NCBI RefSeq assembly: GCF_011050365.1
Contig: NZ_DRFV01000016.1
Coordinates: forward strand, 109,549-173,548
Length of the DNA stretch: 64,000 nucleotides
Origin: Pseudohongiella sp.
Lineage (GTDB): Bacteria > Pseudomonadota > Gammaproteobacteria > Pseudomonadales > Pseudohongiellaceae
Direction: 5' to 3'
In this document: one piece after another, positions 49,460 to 58,725 of the stretch
Layout: each line of letters opens with the position of its first letter
Numbering within the stretch: position 1 is the first letter of the stretch
Program-made: the position numbers and the translations under genes
The notes under the pieces: generated by a model
Databases searched by the model: none
What the model was told of the DNA's origin: nothing
The model's input: the letters and a program-made list of their open reading frames with translations, nothing else

Positions 49460-52078
49460 ATGGATGTAGCTGTCACATTGTGCAAGTTATTGAACCGCCA
49501 CGCGGTTGTGCCCGTCCTGCTGCTATTGTGTGCAACTGTTGCCTGCCCGGTGACGGCGCAAACCACGTTGCGGGTTGGCGTCTATGAAAACACTCCGAAA
49601 ATATTTCTCGATGGCGATGGCCGGATCGGCGGGATGTTCGGGGAATTGCTGACTGAAATAGCGCAGCGCGAGGCTTGGCAGATCGAGCCGGTTCCTTGCC
49701 AGTGGAACGAATGTCTGCAAATGCTGGAATCTGGCACCCTCGATATAATGCCGGATGTGGCATACATCCCCGAGCGCGCTCAGCGTTTCGACTTTCACCG
49801 GAATGAAGCGTTGCTGAGTTGGTCTCAGCTTTATGAGCGTGATGGGCTGGGGCTGTTCAGTTTGCTGGATCTGGATGGGCTCCGGCTTGCGGTCCTGAGA
49901 GGTTCGATACAGCAACGTTATCTGATGGAGTTGGCGGAGAATTTTGACCTGGCTGTGGAGTGGGTGTGGGTCGACTCGCTGGCAGCTGCGTTCCAGGCCG
50001 TGGCATCGGGTCTGTCAGATGCGGCTGTCGCCAACCATTTCTATGGTGACATGATGGCCTTCGAGCATGGTCTGCAACGCACACCCATCATGTTTCAGCC
50101 CAGCAGACTCTATTTCGCAGTGCCTGCCGGTCGTCATGCTGACCTGCTGGCAGTCATCGACACCTATCTGGATCAATGGAAGACGGATGAGAGCTCACCC
50201 TACTATGACCTGCTGCGACGCTGGAGTATTGAACCGGATGCTGCCCTGCCAGTCGTTGTCTGGTGGCTTATTGGCATCCTGGCTCTGGCCCTGCTTGGCG
50301 CCACTCTGTTTGCCATCCTGCTGCGTTTCAAAGTTGCCGAGAAAACACAAAGTCTGACTGCCAGTGAAACGCGTCTGAACACCATACTCAACAGTGTAGA
50401 CGCCCATATTTACATCAAGGACTATAAGCTGCGTTATCAGTATGCCAATCGCAAGGTCTGTGATTTCTTTGGCATGTCGTTAGACGACATCGTCGGCAAA
50501 AAGGACAGCGACTTCTTTGACGAAAAGACCTGCGCGCTACTTGAGCAGAATGACCTGCAAGTCATTCGCCACGGCGAGCGTGTGGCTGATGAAGAAGCCA
50601 GTATTCTGGTTCGTAATCAGCAGCAGCATGACTTCCTGTCAATCAAGATCCCCCTGCGCAATCCCGACAACAGTATCTACGCCCTGTGTGGCATTTCGAC
50701 GGATATTTCCGAACTCAAACAGATCCGTGATCAGCTGCACCAGCTGGCATTCTTTGATTCACTGACCGGGCTGCCCAATCGTCGCCTGGTGCTTGACCGG
50801 CTTGATCATGCCATGGCCGGCAGAAACAAGACGGGTTACGAAGGGGCCCTGCTATTTTTGGATCTGGATGATTTCAAGGTGATAAACGATACCCTGGGCC
50901 ACGATGCCGGTGATCAGCTGTTGCAGATGTTCGCGCGCCGGCTCGAACGCGGACTGCTCAGCACGGACACGGTGGGCCGCCTGGGGGCTGATGAGTTTGT
51001 TCTGATTGTGGAGGATATCGCAGTCAATGCCGAGGACTCGCTGGTGCGTGTGCGTGATATGGCGGATATATTGCGCCGGCAACTGAACCAGCCGTTTGAT
51101 CTGGCCGGGGTAGACTATGTGTGCGCAGTCAGTATTGGTATTGCAATGTTCTCTGATGCCAAAGACGGTGATGTGGAGGCGTTGCTGAAGGCTGCTGACC
51201 TGGCGTTGAATGCAGCCAAGACAGAGGGCAATTCGGTTTGCTTCTTTAATCCGGAGATGCAGATAGAGGTGACGCGCCGGACCCGGATTGAAACGGCGCT
51301 ACGCAAGGCGCTGGCCGGTGACAATCTTGACCTGCACCTGCAACCTCAGGTAGATGCGGAAGGCCGGGTTTTCAGCATGGAAGCGTTGCTTCGATGGCAT
51401 GACCCTCAAATGGGGCAGGTGGCGCCATCAGATTTTATACCGGTTGCCGAAACCTGCGGTCTTATTGTGCCTCTGGGTGAGTGGGTGCTGGCCACGGCCT
51501 GCGAAATGCTCGCCGACTGGAAAAAAGATCCGGTGCTGTCCACGCTCACTCTGGCAGTGAATATCAGCCCCCGGCAGTTCCATCATGCCGATTTTGTTGA
51601 TCATATTCTCAAGTGCCTGGAACGTAACCAGGTTGATGGTGCCAGGCTGGAGCTGGAAGTTACTGAAGGGCTACTGATTGAGAACGTGGATGTCACTGTC
51701 GAGAAAATGGATCGACTGCGCGAGCGCGGCATCCGGTTTTCGCTGGATGATTTTGGTACCGGTTATGCTTCCCTGGGGTATCTCAAGCGGCTGCCGCTGT
51801 CACAGTTGAAGATTGATCAGTCCTTTGTGCGTGATCTGTTGCTCGACCCGAACGATGAGGCCATCGTCAGAACCATTCTGGCACTGGGAAGCAGTCTGGA
51901 CTTGCGTGTGTTGGCCGAAGGCGTGGAAACGCTGGCGCTGGCAGAACGTCTGCGCGAAATGGGTTGTCAGTACTTTCAGGGTTATTACTTCAGTCGGCCA
52001 CAACCGGAGTCCTATTGGCGCGGCCAGTGGCCGTCGCCGCTGGCCGGCAGCACTGCTGAGCTCCACAGCCAGCGGTAA
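49460..52078 (+). CDS. Membrane sensor with SBP3, PAS, degenerate GGDEF and EAL domains
   Basis: An 872-residue signalling protein: signal peptide (about 1-34), a periplasmic amino-acid-binding-type SBP3 domain (about 36-255), one transmembrane helix (262-289), a PAS domain (about 300-425), GGDEF (about 430-598), and EAL (about 612-860). The GGDEF active site reads GADEF (509-513), so cyclase activity is doubtful. EAL motifs are intact: E641-A-L, NISPRQF, LEVTEG, DDFGTGY (763-769), and AEGVE. A likely c-di-GMP phosphodiesterase gated by a small periplasmic ligand and possibly by GTP at the GADEF site. Confidence 0.92.
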   Translation: MDVAVTLCKLLNRHAVVPVLLLLCATVACPVTAQTTLRVGVYENTPKIFLDGDGRIGGMFGELLTEIAQREAWQIEPVPCQWNECLQMLESGTLDIMPDVAYIPERAQRFDFHRNEALLSWSQLYERDGLGLFSLLDLDGLRLAVLRGSIQQRYLMELAENFDLAVEWVWVDSLAAAFQAVASGLSDAAVANHFYGDMMAFEHGLQRTPIMFQPSRLYFAVPAGRHADLLAVIDTYLDQWKTDESSPYYDLLRRWSIEPDAALPVVVWWLIGILALALLGATLFAILLRFKVAEKTQSLTASETRLNTILNSVDAHIYIKDYKLRYQYANRKVCDFFGMSLDDIVGKKDSDFFDEKTCALLEQNDLQVIRHGERVADEEASILVRNQQQHDFLSIKIPLRNPDNSIYALCGISTDISELKQIRDQLHQLAFFDSLTGLPNRRLVLDRLDHAMAGRNKTGYEGALLFLDLDDFKVINDTLGHDAGDQLLQMFARRLERGLLSTDTVGRLGADEFVLIVEDIAVNAEDSLVRVRDMADILRRQLNQPFDLAGVDYVCAVSIGIAMFSDAKDGDVEALLKAADLALNAAKTEGNSVCFFNPEMQIEVTRRTRIETALRKALAGDNLDLHLQPQVDAEGRVFSMEALLRWHDPQMGQVAPSDFIPVAETCGLIVPLGEWVLATACEMLADWKKDPVLSTLTLAVNISPRQFHHADFVDHILKCLERNQVDGARLELEVTEGLLIENVDVTVEKMDRLRERGIRFSLDDFGTGYASLGYLKRLPLSQLKIDQSFVRDLLLDPNDEAIVRTILALGSSLDLRVLAEGVETLALAERLREMGCQYFQGYYFSRPQPESYWRGQWPSPLAGSTAELHSQR

Positions 52079-52098
52079 TGACCGTTGCTGGTCGCCCG

Positions 52099-52821
52099 TT
52101 AGTCCGGTAGCACGGCGTTGTGGTAAACGTTCTGCACGTCATCCAGGTCATTCAGCATATCCATGAATTTCTCGAACAGGGCCGCATCATCGCCGGTAAT
52201 CTCGGTGCTGGTCTGAGCCAGAAACTGGATCTCGTCTACTTCGAACTCGACCTCACCAAAGGCATCACGTAGCGCCTGTCTTACCTTGGCGTATTCTGTA
52301 TGCGGTGCAAATACGGTAATCAGGCCGTCTTCATTTTCGATGTCCGTGACATCAACGTCGGCTGTCAGCAGTGCTTCCAGGACAGCGTCTTCATCATCGC
52401 CCGTGATTGCCAGAATGGCGCAGTGATCAAACATGTGGGCGACGCTGCCCTGTGCGCCGATCTTGGTTTTGGTTTTGGTAAAACACTGGCGCACGTCGCC
52501 GAAGGTTCGGTTGGGGTTGTCCGTCAGACACTCAACGATCACCATACAGTTGCCGGGCCCGAAGCCTTCGTAACGCGCTGGCGAGAAGTCTTCGCCACCA
52601 CTGCCACGTGCTTTCTCCAGGGCCTTGTCAATAACATGAGTGGGGACCTGGTCTTTCTTGGCGCGTTCGATCAGACCGCGCAGTGCGAGGTTGCCATCCG
52701 GGTCAGTGCCGCCGGATTTGGCGGAGACATAGATCTCGCGTGCATATTTGCTGTAGACCTTGGTCTTGGCGGCCGCCGTTTTGGCCATGGACTCTTTTCG
52801 GTTCTGGTATGCTCTGCCCAT
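52099..52821 (-). CDS. yebC: YebC/PmpR-family transcriptional or translational regulator
   Basis: A 240-residue YebC family protein, starting [19 protein letters not shown] and with [44 protein letters not shown], and [13 protein letters not shown]. Family members regulate transcription or relieve ribosome stalling. ATG 52821 is chosen, as the frame open upstream lacks the family sequence. The gluconokinase-like gene is divergent from it. Confidence 0.93.
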   Translation of the reverse strand: MGRAYQNRKESMAKTAAAKTKVYSKYAREIYVSAKSGGTDPDGNLALRGLIERAKKDQVPTHVIDKALEKARGSGGEDFSPARYEGFGPGNCMVIVECLTDNPNRTFGDVRQCFTKTKTKIGAQGSVAHMFDHCAILAITGDDEDAVLEALLTADVDVTDIENEDGLITVFAPHTEYAKVRQALRDAFGEVEFEVDEIQFLAQTSTEITGDDAALFEKFMDMLNDLDDVQNVYHNAVLPD

Positions 52822-52971
52822 TGGTTGTACCTGACTGGATTGTATGTTTCGGGTTAGCGAATGCGGAAAAGCAGCATCATCATTAAAAAATCGAATCATA
52901 CACGCAGCAGGCGGGTCAAATCCATTGTAGACTGCGCTTTTGTTGTTGTCTCTGGTTGCTGATTCCTGTTT

Positions 52972-53517
52972 ATGTCTGATGTCAAAAATTTTGTACCCGT
53001 CTGGTTTTTGTTCGGCTTGTCCGGCAGTGGCAAGTCCTTTGCCGGTGAGGTGATTGCCCGCGCCCTTGGTTGGTCGGTGTATCACGCCGATGACGATATA
53101 ACACCGGCGATGCAGCAGGCACTGGCGGCCTCCCGGCCCTTTACCGATGCCATGCGTGACGACTACTTTATATTGCTGGCCGACCGTATCCGGGCCCGAC
53201 AGGCCCAGGCCGGGCCGGATCAGCCGCTGATAGTGACCCAGGGCGCATACAAAAAACGCAACCGGGACTTTCTGCAGGCGCAGGTTCCGGGTCTGGCACT
53301 GATCTGGATTGATGCCCCGGACAGTTTAATCGCGCAACGCCTGCGTCTGCGCTCGGCCGGTATCACCGAAGCGAGCGCGGCAGCGCTGAAGCAGGATTTT
53401 GAGTACCCGTCAGCCGGCAGTATGACGATAGTCAACGATAGCGGTGCCGAGCGTATCCTGGCGCAGTTCGAGGTCTGTCGGGAGCAGTGGTTGACCCGTT
53501 CGCCGCAGGTGATATGA
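52972..53517 (+). CDS. Gluconokinase-like P-loop kinase
   Basis: A 181-residue P-loop kinase. Walker [12 protein letters not shown] (residues 15-22), then [29 protein letters not shown] (in pieces), which echoes the gluconokinase DGDDLHP..N..KM..G.PLTD; then [16 protein letters not shown] and RLRLR. The key substrate region is altered (ADDD for DGDD), so gluconate specificity is unsure. There are no gluconate transport or Entner-Doudoroff genes nearby. Confidence 0.8.
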   Translation: MSDVKNFVPVWFLFGLSGSGKSFAGEVIARALGWSVYHADDDITPAMQQALAASRPFTDAMRDDYFILLADRIRARQAQAGPDQPLIVTQGAYKKRNRDFLQAQVPGLALIWIDAPDSLIAQRLRLRSAGITEASAAALKQDFEYPSAGSMTIVNDSGAERILAQFEVCREQWLTRSPQVI

Positions 53518-53592
53518 TCGCTGCTGCCCAGCAGTCAACACTGGGCGTCGCGTGGTACAAAACGTGAGACCAGTAAAAAATCGGGAGTGCCA

Positions 53593-54555
53593 GTGCTGGA
53601 ACAGATCAGAACATTACAGGCGCCGGCCATACTCACGTTGCTGTTGGCCGCTGCCTGCAGCAGTGCCCAGGCGCAACTGTCACCGCGCTATCAGGACAGT
53701 AATCAGGACCTGGTGGCTGACCTGCCAGCAGATGAAGCGGACTGGCGGGACCCCCGTATTCTGATTTTTGCCTATACCCCAGTAGAAGATCCGGCGCTTT
53801 ACACCCAGGTCTGGGACGAATTCATCACCCATATGGAAGGTCTCACCGGCAAAGAGGTACGCTTTTTCCCGGTGCAGTCCAATGCCGCGCAACTGGAAGC
53901 CATGCGTGCCGGGCGCCTGCATGTCGCTGGCTTCAATACCGGCTCGACACCGGTGGCGGTCAATTGTGTCGGTTTTGCACCTTTTGCCATGATGGCGGCA
54001 GAAGACGGCAGTTTCGGCTACGAAATGGAAATCATCACCTATCCAGGCAGTGGCATTGAGTCCCCGGCGGATCTGGCCGGGCGACAGCTGGCATTTACCT
54101 CCCCGACATCGAATTCGGGCTTCAAGGCGCCGTCAACCCTGCTGCTTAGCGAATTTGGTCTGACCGCCGGGGAAGACTACCGTACCGCGTATTCCGGCAG
54201 CCATGACAACTCGATTCTTGGCGTCGTCAACAGCGACTATGAAGCGGCTGCGGTAGCCAATGAGGTACTGCGTCGTATGCAGGGCCGTGACGTGGTGCGT
54301 GCTGAACAATACCGTTCCATATACCAGTCACTGACCTTCCCGACCACGGCCTATGGCATTGCACATAATCTGCACCCCGTGCTGGCAGACAGAATACGCC
54401 AGGCATTTTTCACCTTTGACTGGGAAGGCAGCGCCCTGCAGCGCGAGTTTGCGGATGCCGGCATGGCCACGTTTATCCCGATCAACTATCAGCAACACTG
54501 GCAGGTCATTCGTGCCATCGATGACGCCAATGACACTGTATACAACTGCGACTGA
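53593..54555 (+). CDS. phnD: Phosphonate/phosphite-type ABC transporter substrate-binding protein
   Basis: A 320-residue periplasmic PhnD-family protein. A signal peptide ends with ACSSAQAQ (a Cys is present but the lipobox is weak). It has LIFAYTPVEDPALYTQVWDEFITHMEGLTG, AMRAGRLHVAGFNTGSTPVAV, LAFTSPTSNSGFKAPSTLL, and YSGSHDNSILGVVNSDYEAAAVANEVL in that order, so a typical two-lobe binder with the Ser/Thr anion pocket. GTG 53593 (GGGAG 5 nt before) is chosen over the GTG at 53587. It starts phnD-phnC-phnE1-phnE2. No Pho box was seen upstream. Confidence 0.9.
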   Translation: MLEQIRTLQAPAILTLLLAAACSSAQAQLSPRYQDSNQDLVADLPADEADWRDPRILIFAYTPVEDPALYTQVWDEFITHMEGLTGKEVRFFPVQSNAAQLEAMRAGRLHVAGFNTGSTPVAVNCVGFAPFAMMAAEDGSFGYEMEIITYPGSGIESPADLAGRQLAFTSPTSNSGFKAPSTLLLSEFGLTAGEDYRTAYSGSHDNSILGVVNSDYEAAAVANEVLRRMQGRDVVRAEQYRSIYQSLTFPTTAYGIAHNLHPVLADRIRQAFFTFDWEGSALQREFADAGMATFIPINYQQHWQVIRAIDDANDTVYNCD

Positions 54556-54599
54556 CACCTATGTCCCGACAGCAGTATTGATAACAACAAGAGGCCACC

Positions 54600-55418
54600 A
54601 TGCTTAAACTCACCGGGCTGAGCAAGCGTTACGATACCGGCGATCTGGCGCTGAATGATATCAACCTGACGGTACCGGCCGGGCAGGTGATGGCGCTGAT
54701 CGGCCCGTCGGGTGCCGGCAAAAGTACTTTGATTCGCTGCGTCAATCGGCTAGTTGAGCCCAGCACTGGTGCAATTGAACTCAATGACCAGGACATCACG
54801 CGTGTCCGCGGCACCAAACTGCGTCAGGCCCGACGCCAGATTGGCATGATTTTCCAGAATTATGCTCTGGTTGAGCGTTTGTCCGTGATGGAGAATGTGT
54901 TGTCCGGGCGTCTGGCCTATGTCGGTTTCTGGCGTAGCTTTCTGCGCAGATTTCCGGCGTCTGATATTCAGCAGGCGTTTAATCTGCTTGAGCGGGTCGG
55001 GCTGCAAACCATGTTTGACAAGCGTGGTGATGCTCTCTCTGGTGGACAGAAACAGCGGGTGGGAATTGCCCGTGCACTCATGCAGAACCCAAAGCTGCTG
55101 CTGGTCGATGAGCCTACTGCCAGTCTGGATCCCAAAACCTCACGCCAGATAATGCGACTGATCTGCGAGCTGTGCCGCGAGCAACAACTCGCAGCCATCA
55201 TCAATATCCATGATGTCGTGCTGGCCCAGCAGTTTGTTGATAGGGTTGTCGGTTTGCGCGGTGGTGAGCTGGTATTTGACGGGGATCCCAAGGACCTCAG
55301 CCCGGACATCCTGACCAGTATTTATGGTGAAGAGGATTGGTCGGTGGTTGACGATGACAATGAAGATGCCGAACCACCGGCTGCTGCCAGCGTTGATATC
55401 GCCGGAGCTCACCCGTGA
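54600..55418 (+). CDS. phnC: Phosphonate-type ABC transporter ATPase
   Basis: A 272-residue ABC ATPase with Walker [11 protein letters not shown]-loop [13 protein letters not shown], signature [15 protein letters not shown], Walker [13 protein letters not shown], and the switch His in INIHDV. The phnC-type RLVEPSTG and NVLSGRL stretch supports phosphonate class over others. 44 nt after phnD; overlaps phnE1 by 4 nt. Confidence 0.93.
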   Translation: MLKLTGLSKRYDTGDLALNDINLTVPAGQVMALIGPSGAGKSTLIRCVNRLVEPSTGAIELNDQDITRVRGTKLRQARRQIGMIFQNYALVERLSVMENVLSGRLAYVGFWRSFLRRFPASDIQQAFNLLERVGLQTMFDKRGDALSGGQKQRVGIARALMQNPKLLLVDEPTASLDPKTSRQIMRLICELCREQQLAAIINIHDVVLAQQFVDRVVGLRGGELVFDGDPKDLSPDILTSIYGEEDWSVVDDDNEDAEPPAAASVDIAGAHP

Positions 55419-56269
55419 GCCCGGCAGACACCGGCAGCGAGTTGTTGTCGGCGCCAGAACGGCAACGTATGGCGCAGGCCCGTGAGGGGCACTGGCGCCC
55501 ATTACCGCTGGTTCGTAGCCGGCACTGGCGCTGGTTTATCAATGTCAGCGTGTTGCTGTATATCGTGCTGGCGTGGCTCAGTGTTGATGTCAACTGGAGC
55601 CGGGTGGCACAGGGCATGGAGCGGGGCCAGGAATTTGTAGCGTCGTTTCTGAGCCCTGATTTCAGCAGTCGAAGCGGCGAGATCCTGACCGGGCTGTGGG
55701 AGAGTCTGACCATGACTTTCACCGCCACTGTCATTGGCGTTGCGCTGGCGATTCCGGTCGGCCTGGGCGCCGCGCGCAACATCGCGCCCTTGCCGGTGTA
55801 CTTTTTCTGTCGCGGCATCATTGCCATCTCCCGTACCTTTCAGGAAATCATCATTGCCATTCTGTTTGTCACCATGTTCGGCTTTGGCCCGCTGGCGGGG
55901 GTGATTACGCTGGCGTTTGCCACCATCGGTTTCATGGCCAAACTGTTGGCAGAAGATATTGAAGACACGCAAAAAGAGCCCCTGGAAGCCATCCGCGCTA
56001 CCGGTGGTGGCTGGTTGCAGTGGATCAACTACGCCGTTCAACCTCAGGTCATGCCGCGTTTGATCGGGCTGTCGCTGTACCGGCTGGATATCAACTTCCG
56101 GGAATCGGCGGTTATCGGTATTGTTGGCGCCGGTGGCATCGGTGCAACCCTGAACACCTCCATTAACCGATATGACTATGATACGTCGGCGGCCATTCTG
56201 TTGCTGATTATCGTTATCGTACTGATGAGCGAATACCTGTCCGGGTATGTGCGCAAGTGGACGCAATAA
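55415..56269 (+). CDS. phnE: Phosphonate-type ABC permease, first copy
   Basis: A 284-residue membrane permease. A cytoplasmic N-terminal part (about 1-45) is followed by about six helices with the EAA-type loop [29 protein letters not shown]. Start GTG overlaps the phnC stop. [11 protein letters not shown] near the C-terminus is typical for PhnE. It pairs with the next gene to make the heterodimeric channel. Confidence 0.92.
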   Translation: MSPADTGSELLSAPERQRMAQAREGHWRPLPLVRSRHWRWFINVSVLLYIVLAWLSVDVNWSRVAQGMERGQEFVASFLSPDFSSRSGEILTGLWESLTMTFTATVIGVALAIPVGLGAARNIAPLPVYFFCRGIIAISRTFQEIIIAILFVTMFGFGPLAGVITLAFATIGFMAKLLAEDIEDTQKEPLEAIRATGGGWLQWINYAVQPQVMPRLIGLSLYRLDINFRESAVIGIVGAGGIGATLNTSINRYDYDTSAAILLLIIVIVLMSEYLSGYVRKWTQ

Positions 56270-57081
56270 TGCCGGTTAAACACGTCAACAATGTGCCAGT
56301 CTGGCAGCGTCGCGAACCCCTGAAACAATACGCCATCTGGGCCGGCTGGATGCTGGGTGGCATGCTGTTCCTGCTGTGTTGGAAGGTAATTTCCGACAAC
56401 ACCATCTGGGAGTTCATGTACGATGCTGGCACACAGGCCGGCAGTCTGATCGGCAGGATGATCCCGCCTGACTGGAGTATTACCGGTTCGCTGATGGTGC
56501 CATTATGGGACACCATCAACATCGCAACCGTCGGTACCGCGCTGGGTATTCTGATTGCATTTCCCCTGTCTTTTCTGGCGGCACGTAATACCACGCCACA
56601 TCCTGCCTTGCGTGCAGTGGCATTGGCCATTATTGTCAGTTCACGTTCAATCAACGCGTTGATCTGGGCGATGCTGCTGGTCACCATCGTCGGGCCGGGC
56701 ATATTCGCTGGCATGCTGGCCATCGCGCTACGCTCTATTGGTTTTGTCGGTAAGCTGCTGTACGAAGCCATTGAAGAAATACACCCTACCCCTGTTGAAG
56801 CATTGTCATCCACCGGCGCGGCGCGCACCCAGGTACTTGCCTACGCGGTGTGGCCTCAGATCATGCCGGCGTTTGCCGGTATCAGTGTGTACCGCTGGGA
56901 TATCAATATTCGTGAAGCAACAACGTTGGGACTGGTAGGCGCAGGAGGCATCGGTTTGCAGATGAATGCTGCCATCAATAACCTTGCCTGGGCTCAGGTT
57001 GCCACTGTTTTTGTCTTGATTTTTGCCACCGTGATTGTGTCTGAATGGGTGTCGGCAAAAGTGCGACACGCCGTCATCTGA
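56269..57081 (+). CDS. phnE: Phosphonate-type ABC permease, second copy
   Basis: A 270-residue paralogue of the preceding permease with its own EAA loop (IHPTPVEALSSTGAARTQVLAYAVWPQIMP) and the same GLVGAGGIGLQMNAAI. ATG overlaps the phnE1 stop (TAATG); a GTG four codons earlier is possible. The two permeases are clearly different in sequence. It ends the operon and converges with the histidine kinase with only 7 bp between. Confidence 0.92.
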   Translation: MPVKHVNNVPVWQRREPLKQYAIWAGWMLGGMLFLLCWKVISDNTIWEFMYDAGTQAGSLIGRMIPPDWSITGSLMVPLWDTINIATVGTALGILIAFPLSFLAARNTTPHPALRAVALAIIVSSRSINALIWAMLLVTIVGPGIFAGMLAIALRSIGFVGKLLYEAIEEIHPTPVEALSSTGAARTQVLAYAVWPQIMPAFAGISVYRWDINIREATTLGLVGAGGIGLQMNAAINNLAWAQVATVFVLIFATVIVSEWVSAKVRHAVI

Positions 57082-57088
57082 GGGTTGC

Positions 57089-58264
57089 TCAGGAGGCGAC
57101 TCTGGTGGTGTCGACGGTATCCGTATCGGGGTTGCGGGCGGGCAGGCGAATCTGCAACCGAAATCCCTGTTTGTCGGATAGCCAGTTAACGCTACCGCCG
57201 ACTTCTTCAATGCGCTCCTTGATGCCCTTGAGGCCATTGCCGGCAACAATTTTTTGTCGTTTGCCACCATTGTCCTGAACCTGCAGCATGTAATCCTTAT
57301 CGTCGTGGCGGGTGAACGAGATCTCGCAGCGGTTGGCGCCACTGTGCCGCAATACATTGGTCAGTGCTTCCCGGGTGCAGCGCAGCAGGGTCTGTGCCAG
57401 TTCTATCTCACCCAGTGTCGCGCTGAAATTGAGCTCAATGCTGATGCCGGGAATATCACTGATCAGTTTCTGTACCGCGTCCCGGAAGTTGATCGGTTCG
57501 TCTTCCCGTAGCTCGCTGACCGCGGTGCGCAAATCACTGAGCAGCAGTTTGCCTAACGCCAGCGCCTGCTCCACTTTCTGCTTGCCGGCGCCGTCGGTGA
57601 TGTGGGTGGCCACTTCCAGTTGCAGTATCTGGGCTGTCAGGTGGTGGCCAAGCAGGTCGTGCAGATCGCGAGCAATGCGCAGGCGTTCACTTTGTCGCGA
57701 ATGTTCGGATAACAGTTCGCGGGTTGCCAGCAACTCGCGGTTCAAGGCGGCGGTTTCTTCGCGTAATTCCTGTTCACTACGGGCGCGGTGAGTGGCCAGA
57801 ACGGCGAATACATGAAACAGGCCCAGAGTGACCGATCCGGTCAGTGCCAGCATCAGGTTTTCATCACCCCAGTGAAACACCTGGCTCAAAGCAAATGCCG
57901 CAACACTGCCCAGCAGCAGCCAGCCGGTGGTGCGAATAGGGAATAATTCGGTGGCCTGAACGACCCAGACGATGCCCAGGATGGCGACGAAGCTGATGTC
58001 GACCTGGAAGTACAGGACAAAGATAGCAGCGGCTTCCAGCCAAAGCAGAGCCTGCAACCGTCGTTGCGATCCCTCTGCCCATGCAGATGTGAACAAAGCA
58101 AAGCAGAGCACGACCAGCGCAAAAAGCGCAGTGATTACTGACAGCGTGGTATTCCATTGTCCTGCTGTCTCGGCCAACAGATAAACGGAGAGCGCGCTGA
58201 CGATGACAAGAACGGCGCCGCCGGTCATGCTTTGCGCGCGACTGCTACTCCAGAAACTGTCCAT
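57089..58264 (-). CDS. NarL-class (HisKA_3) membrane histidine kinase
   Basis: A 391-residue kinase. N-terminal hydrophobic region with about five or six membrane helices (about 15-157) without a large periplasmic domain, a coiled coil (about 163-195), HisKA_3 box RIARDLHDLLGHHLTAQ with the phospho-His H202, and a HATPase_c domain (NVLRHSGA, NGLKGIKERIEEVGG). The layout resembles DesK or LiaS sensors that sense membrane state. No response regulator gene is in the window. It may be in an operon with the VOC and amidohydrolase genes upstream. Confidence 0.88.
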   Translation of the reverse strand: MDSFWSSSRAQSMTGGAVLVIVSALSVYLLAETAGQWNTTLSVITALFALVVLCFALFTSAWAEGSQRRLQALLWLEAAAIFVLYFQVDISFVAILGIVWVVQATELFPIRTTGWLLLGSVAAFALSQVFHWGDENLMLALTGSVTLGLFHVFAVLATHRARSEQELREETAALNRELLATRELLSEHSRQSERLRIARDLHDLLGHHLTAQILQLEVATHITDGAGKQKVEQALALGKLLLSDLRTAVSELREDEPINFRDAVQKLISDIPGISIELNFSATLGEIELAQTLLRCTREALTNVLRHSGANRCEISFTRHDDKDYMLQVQDNGGKRQKIVAGNGLKGIKERIEEVGGSVNWLSDKQGFRLQIRLPARNPDTDTVDTTRVAS

Positions 58265-58313
58265 TCAGTTCTGCCTCGGATAGGGTTGGCTTGAGCGCCG
58301 TCGCTTGAACACC

Positions 58314-58688
58314 TCAGTCGTCGCCGGATCCGATCAGCAGCGTATTCCCTTCGCTGTCACGCAGCAGAGCAAAACTCTGCTCTGGATTCCACGGCGCCGG
58401 CCTCGGTGGCTGCAGGCCGTGGACTCCGCGGGCACACAAGTCCTCATAAGTGGTCTCCACGTCATCGACCGCCAGGACCAGGCTGGGGACTTCATTGATC
58501 AGGTCGTTCTCACGCTGAGTGAGCAATATCGCTGTCTCGGCGCCGGGGATGCCCAGCTCTATCCATCGCCAACCGGTTTTGTAGGGCGTATTCTGCAGGA
58601 TTCTGAATCCCAGCTTCTCGGTATAGAAGCGCATGGCACGGCGCTGGTTACTGACCGGCAATTGCGTGAACTTGATAAACTGCAACAT
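58314..58688 (-). CDS. VOC-family (glyoxalase/dioxygenase-like) protein
   Basis: A 124-residue two-module VOC protein: LQFIKFTQLPVSNQRRAMRFYTEKLGFRILQNTPYKTGWRWIELG in pieces, then SLVLAVDDVETTYEDLCARGVHGLQPP and FALLRDSEGNTLLIGSGDD. VOC proteins include metal-dependent isomerases and resistance proteins; the substrate cannot be told. It lies between the amidohydrolase and kinase genes with short gaps. Confidence 0.88.
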   Translation of the reverse strand: MLQFIKFTQLPVSNQRRAMRFYTEKLGFRILQNTPYKTGWRWIELGIPGAETAILLTQRENDLINEVPSLVLAVDDVETTYEDLCARGVHGLQPPRPAPWNPEQSFALLRDSEGNTLLIGSGDD

Positions 58689-58725
58689 CGTGGAGCCTCT
58701 TCAATTGATGTCGTGCGCTGGCGTA

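Noticed and set aside
53518-53592. Pho box upstream of phnD
   Set aside because: No pair of CTGTCAT-like direct repeats is present.
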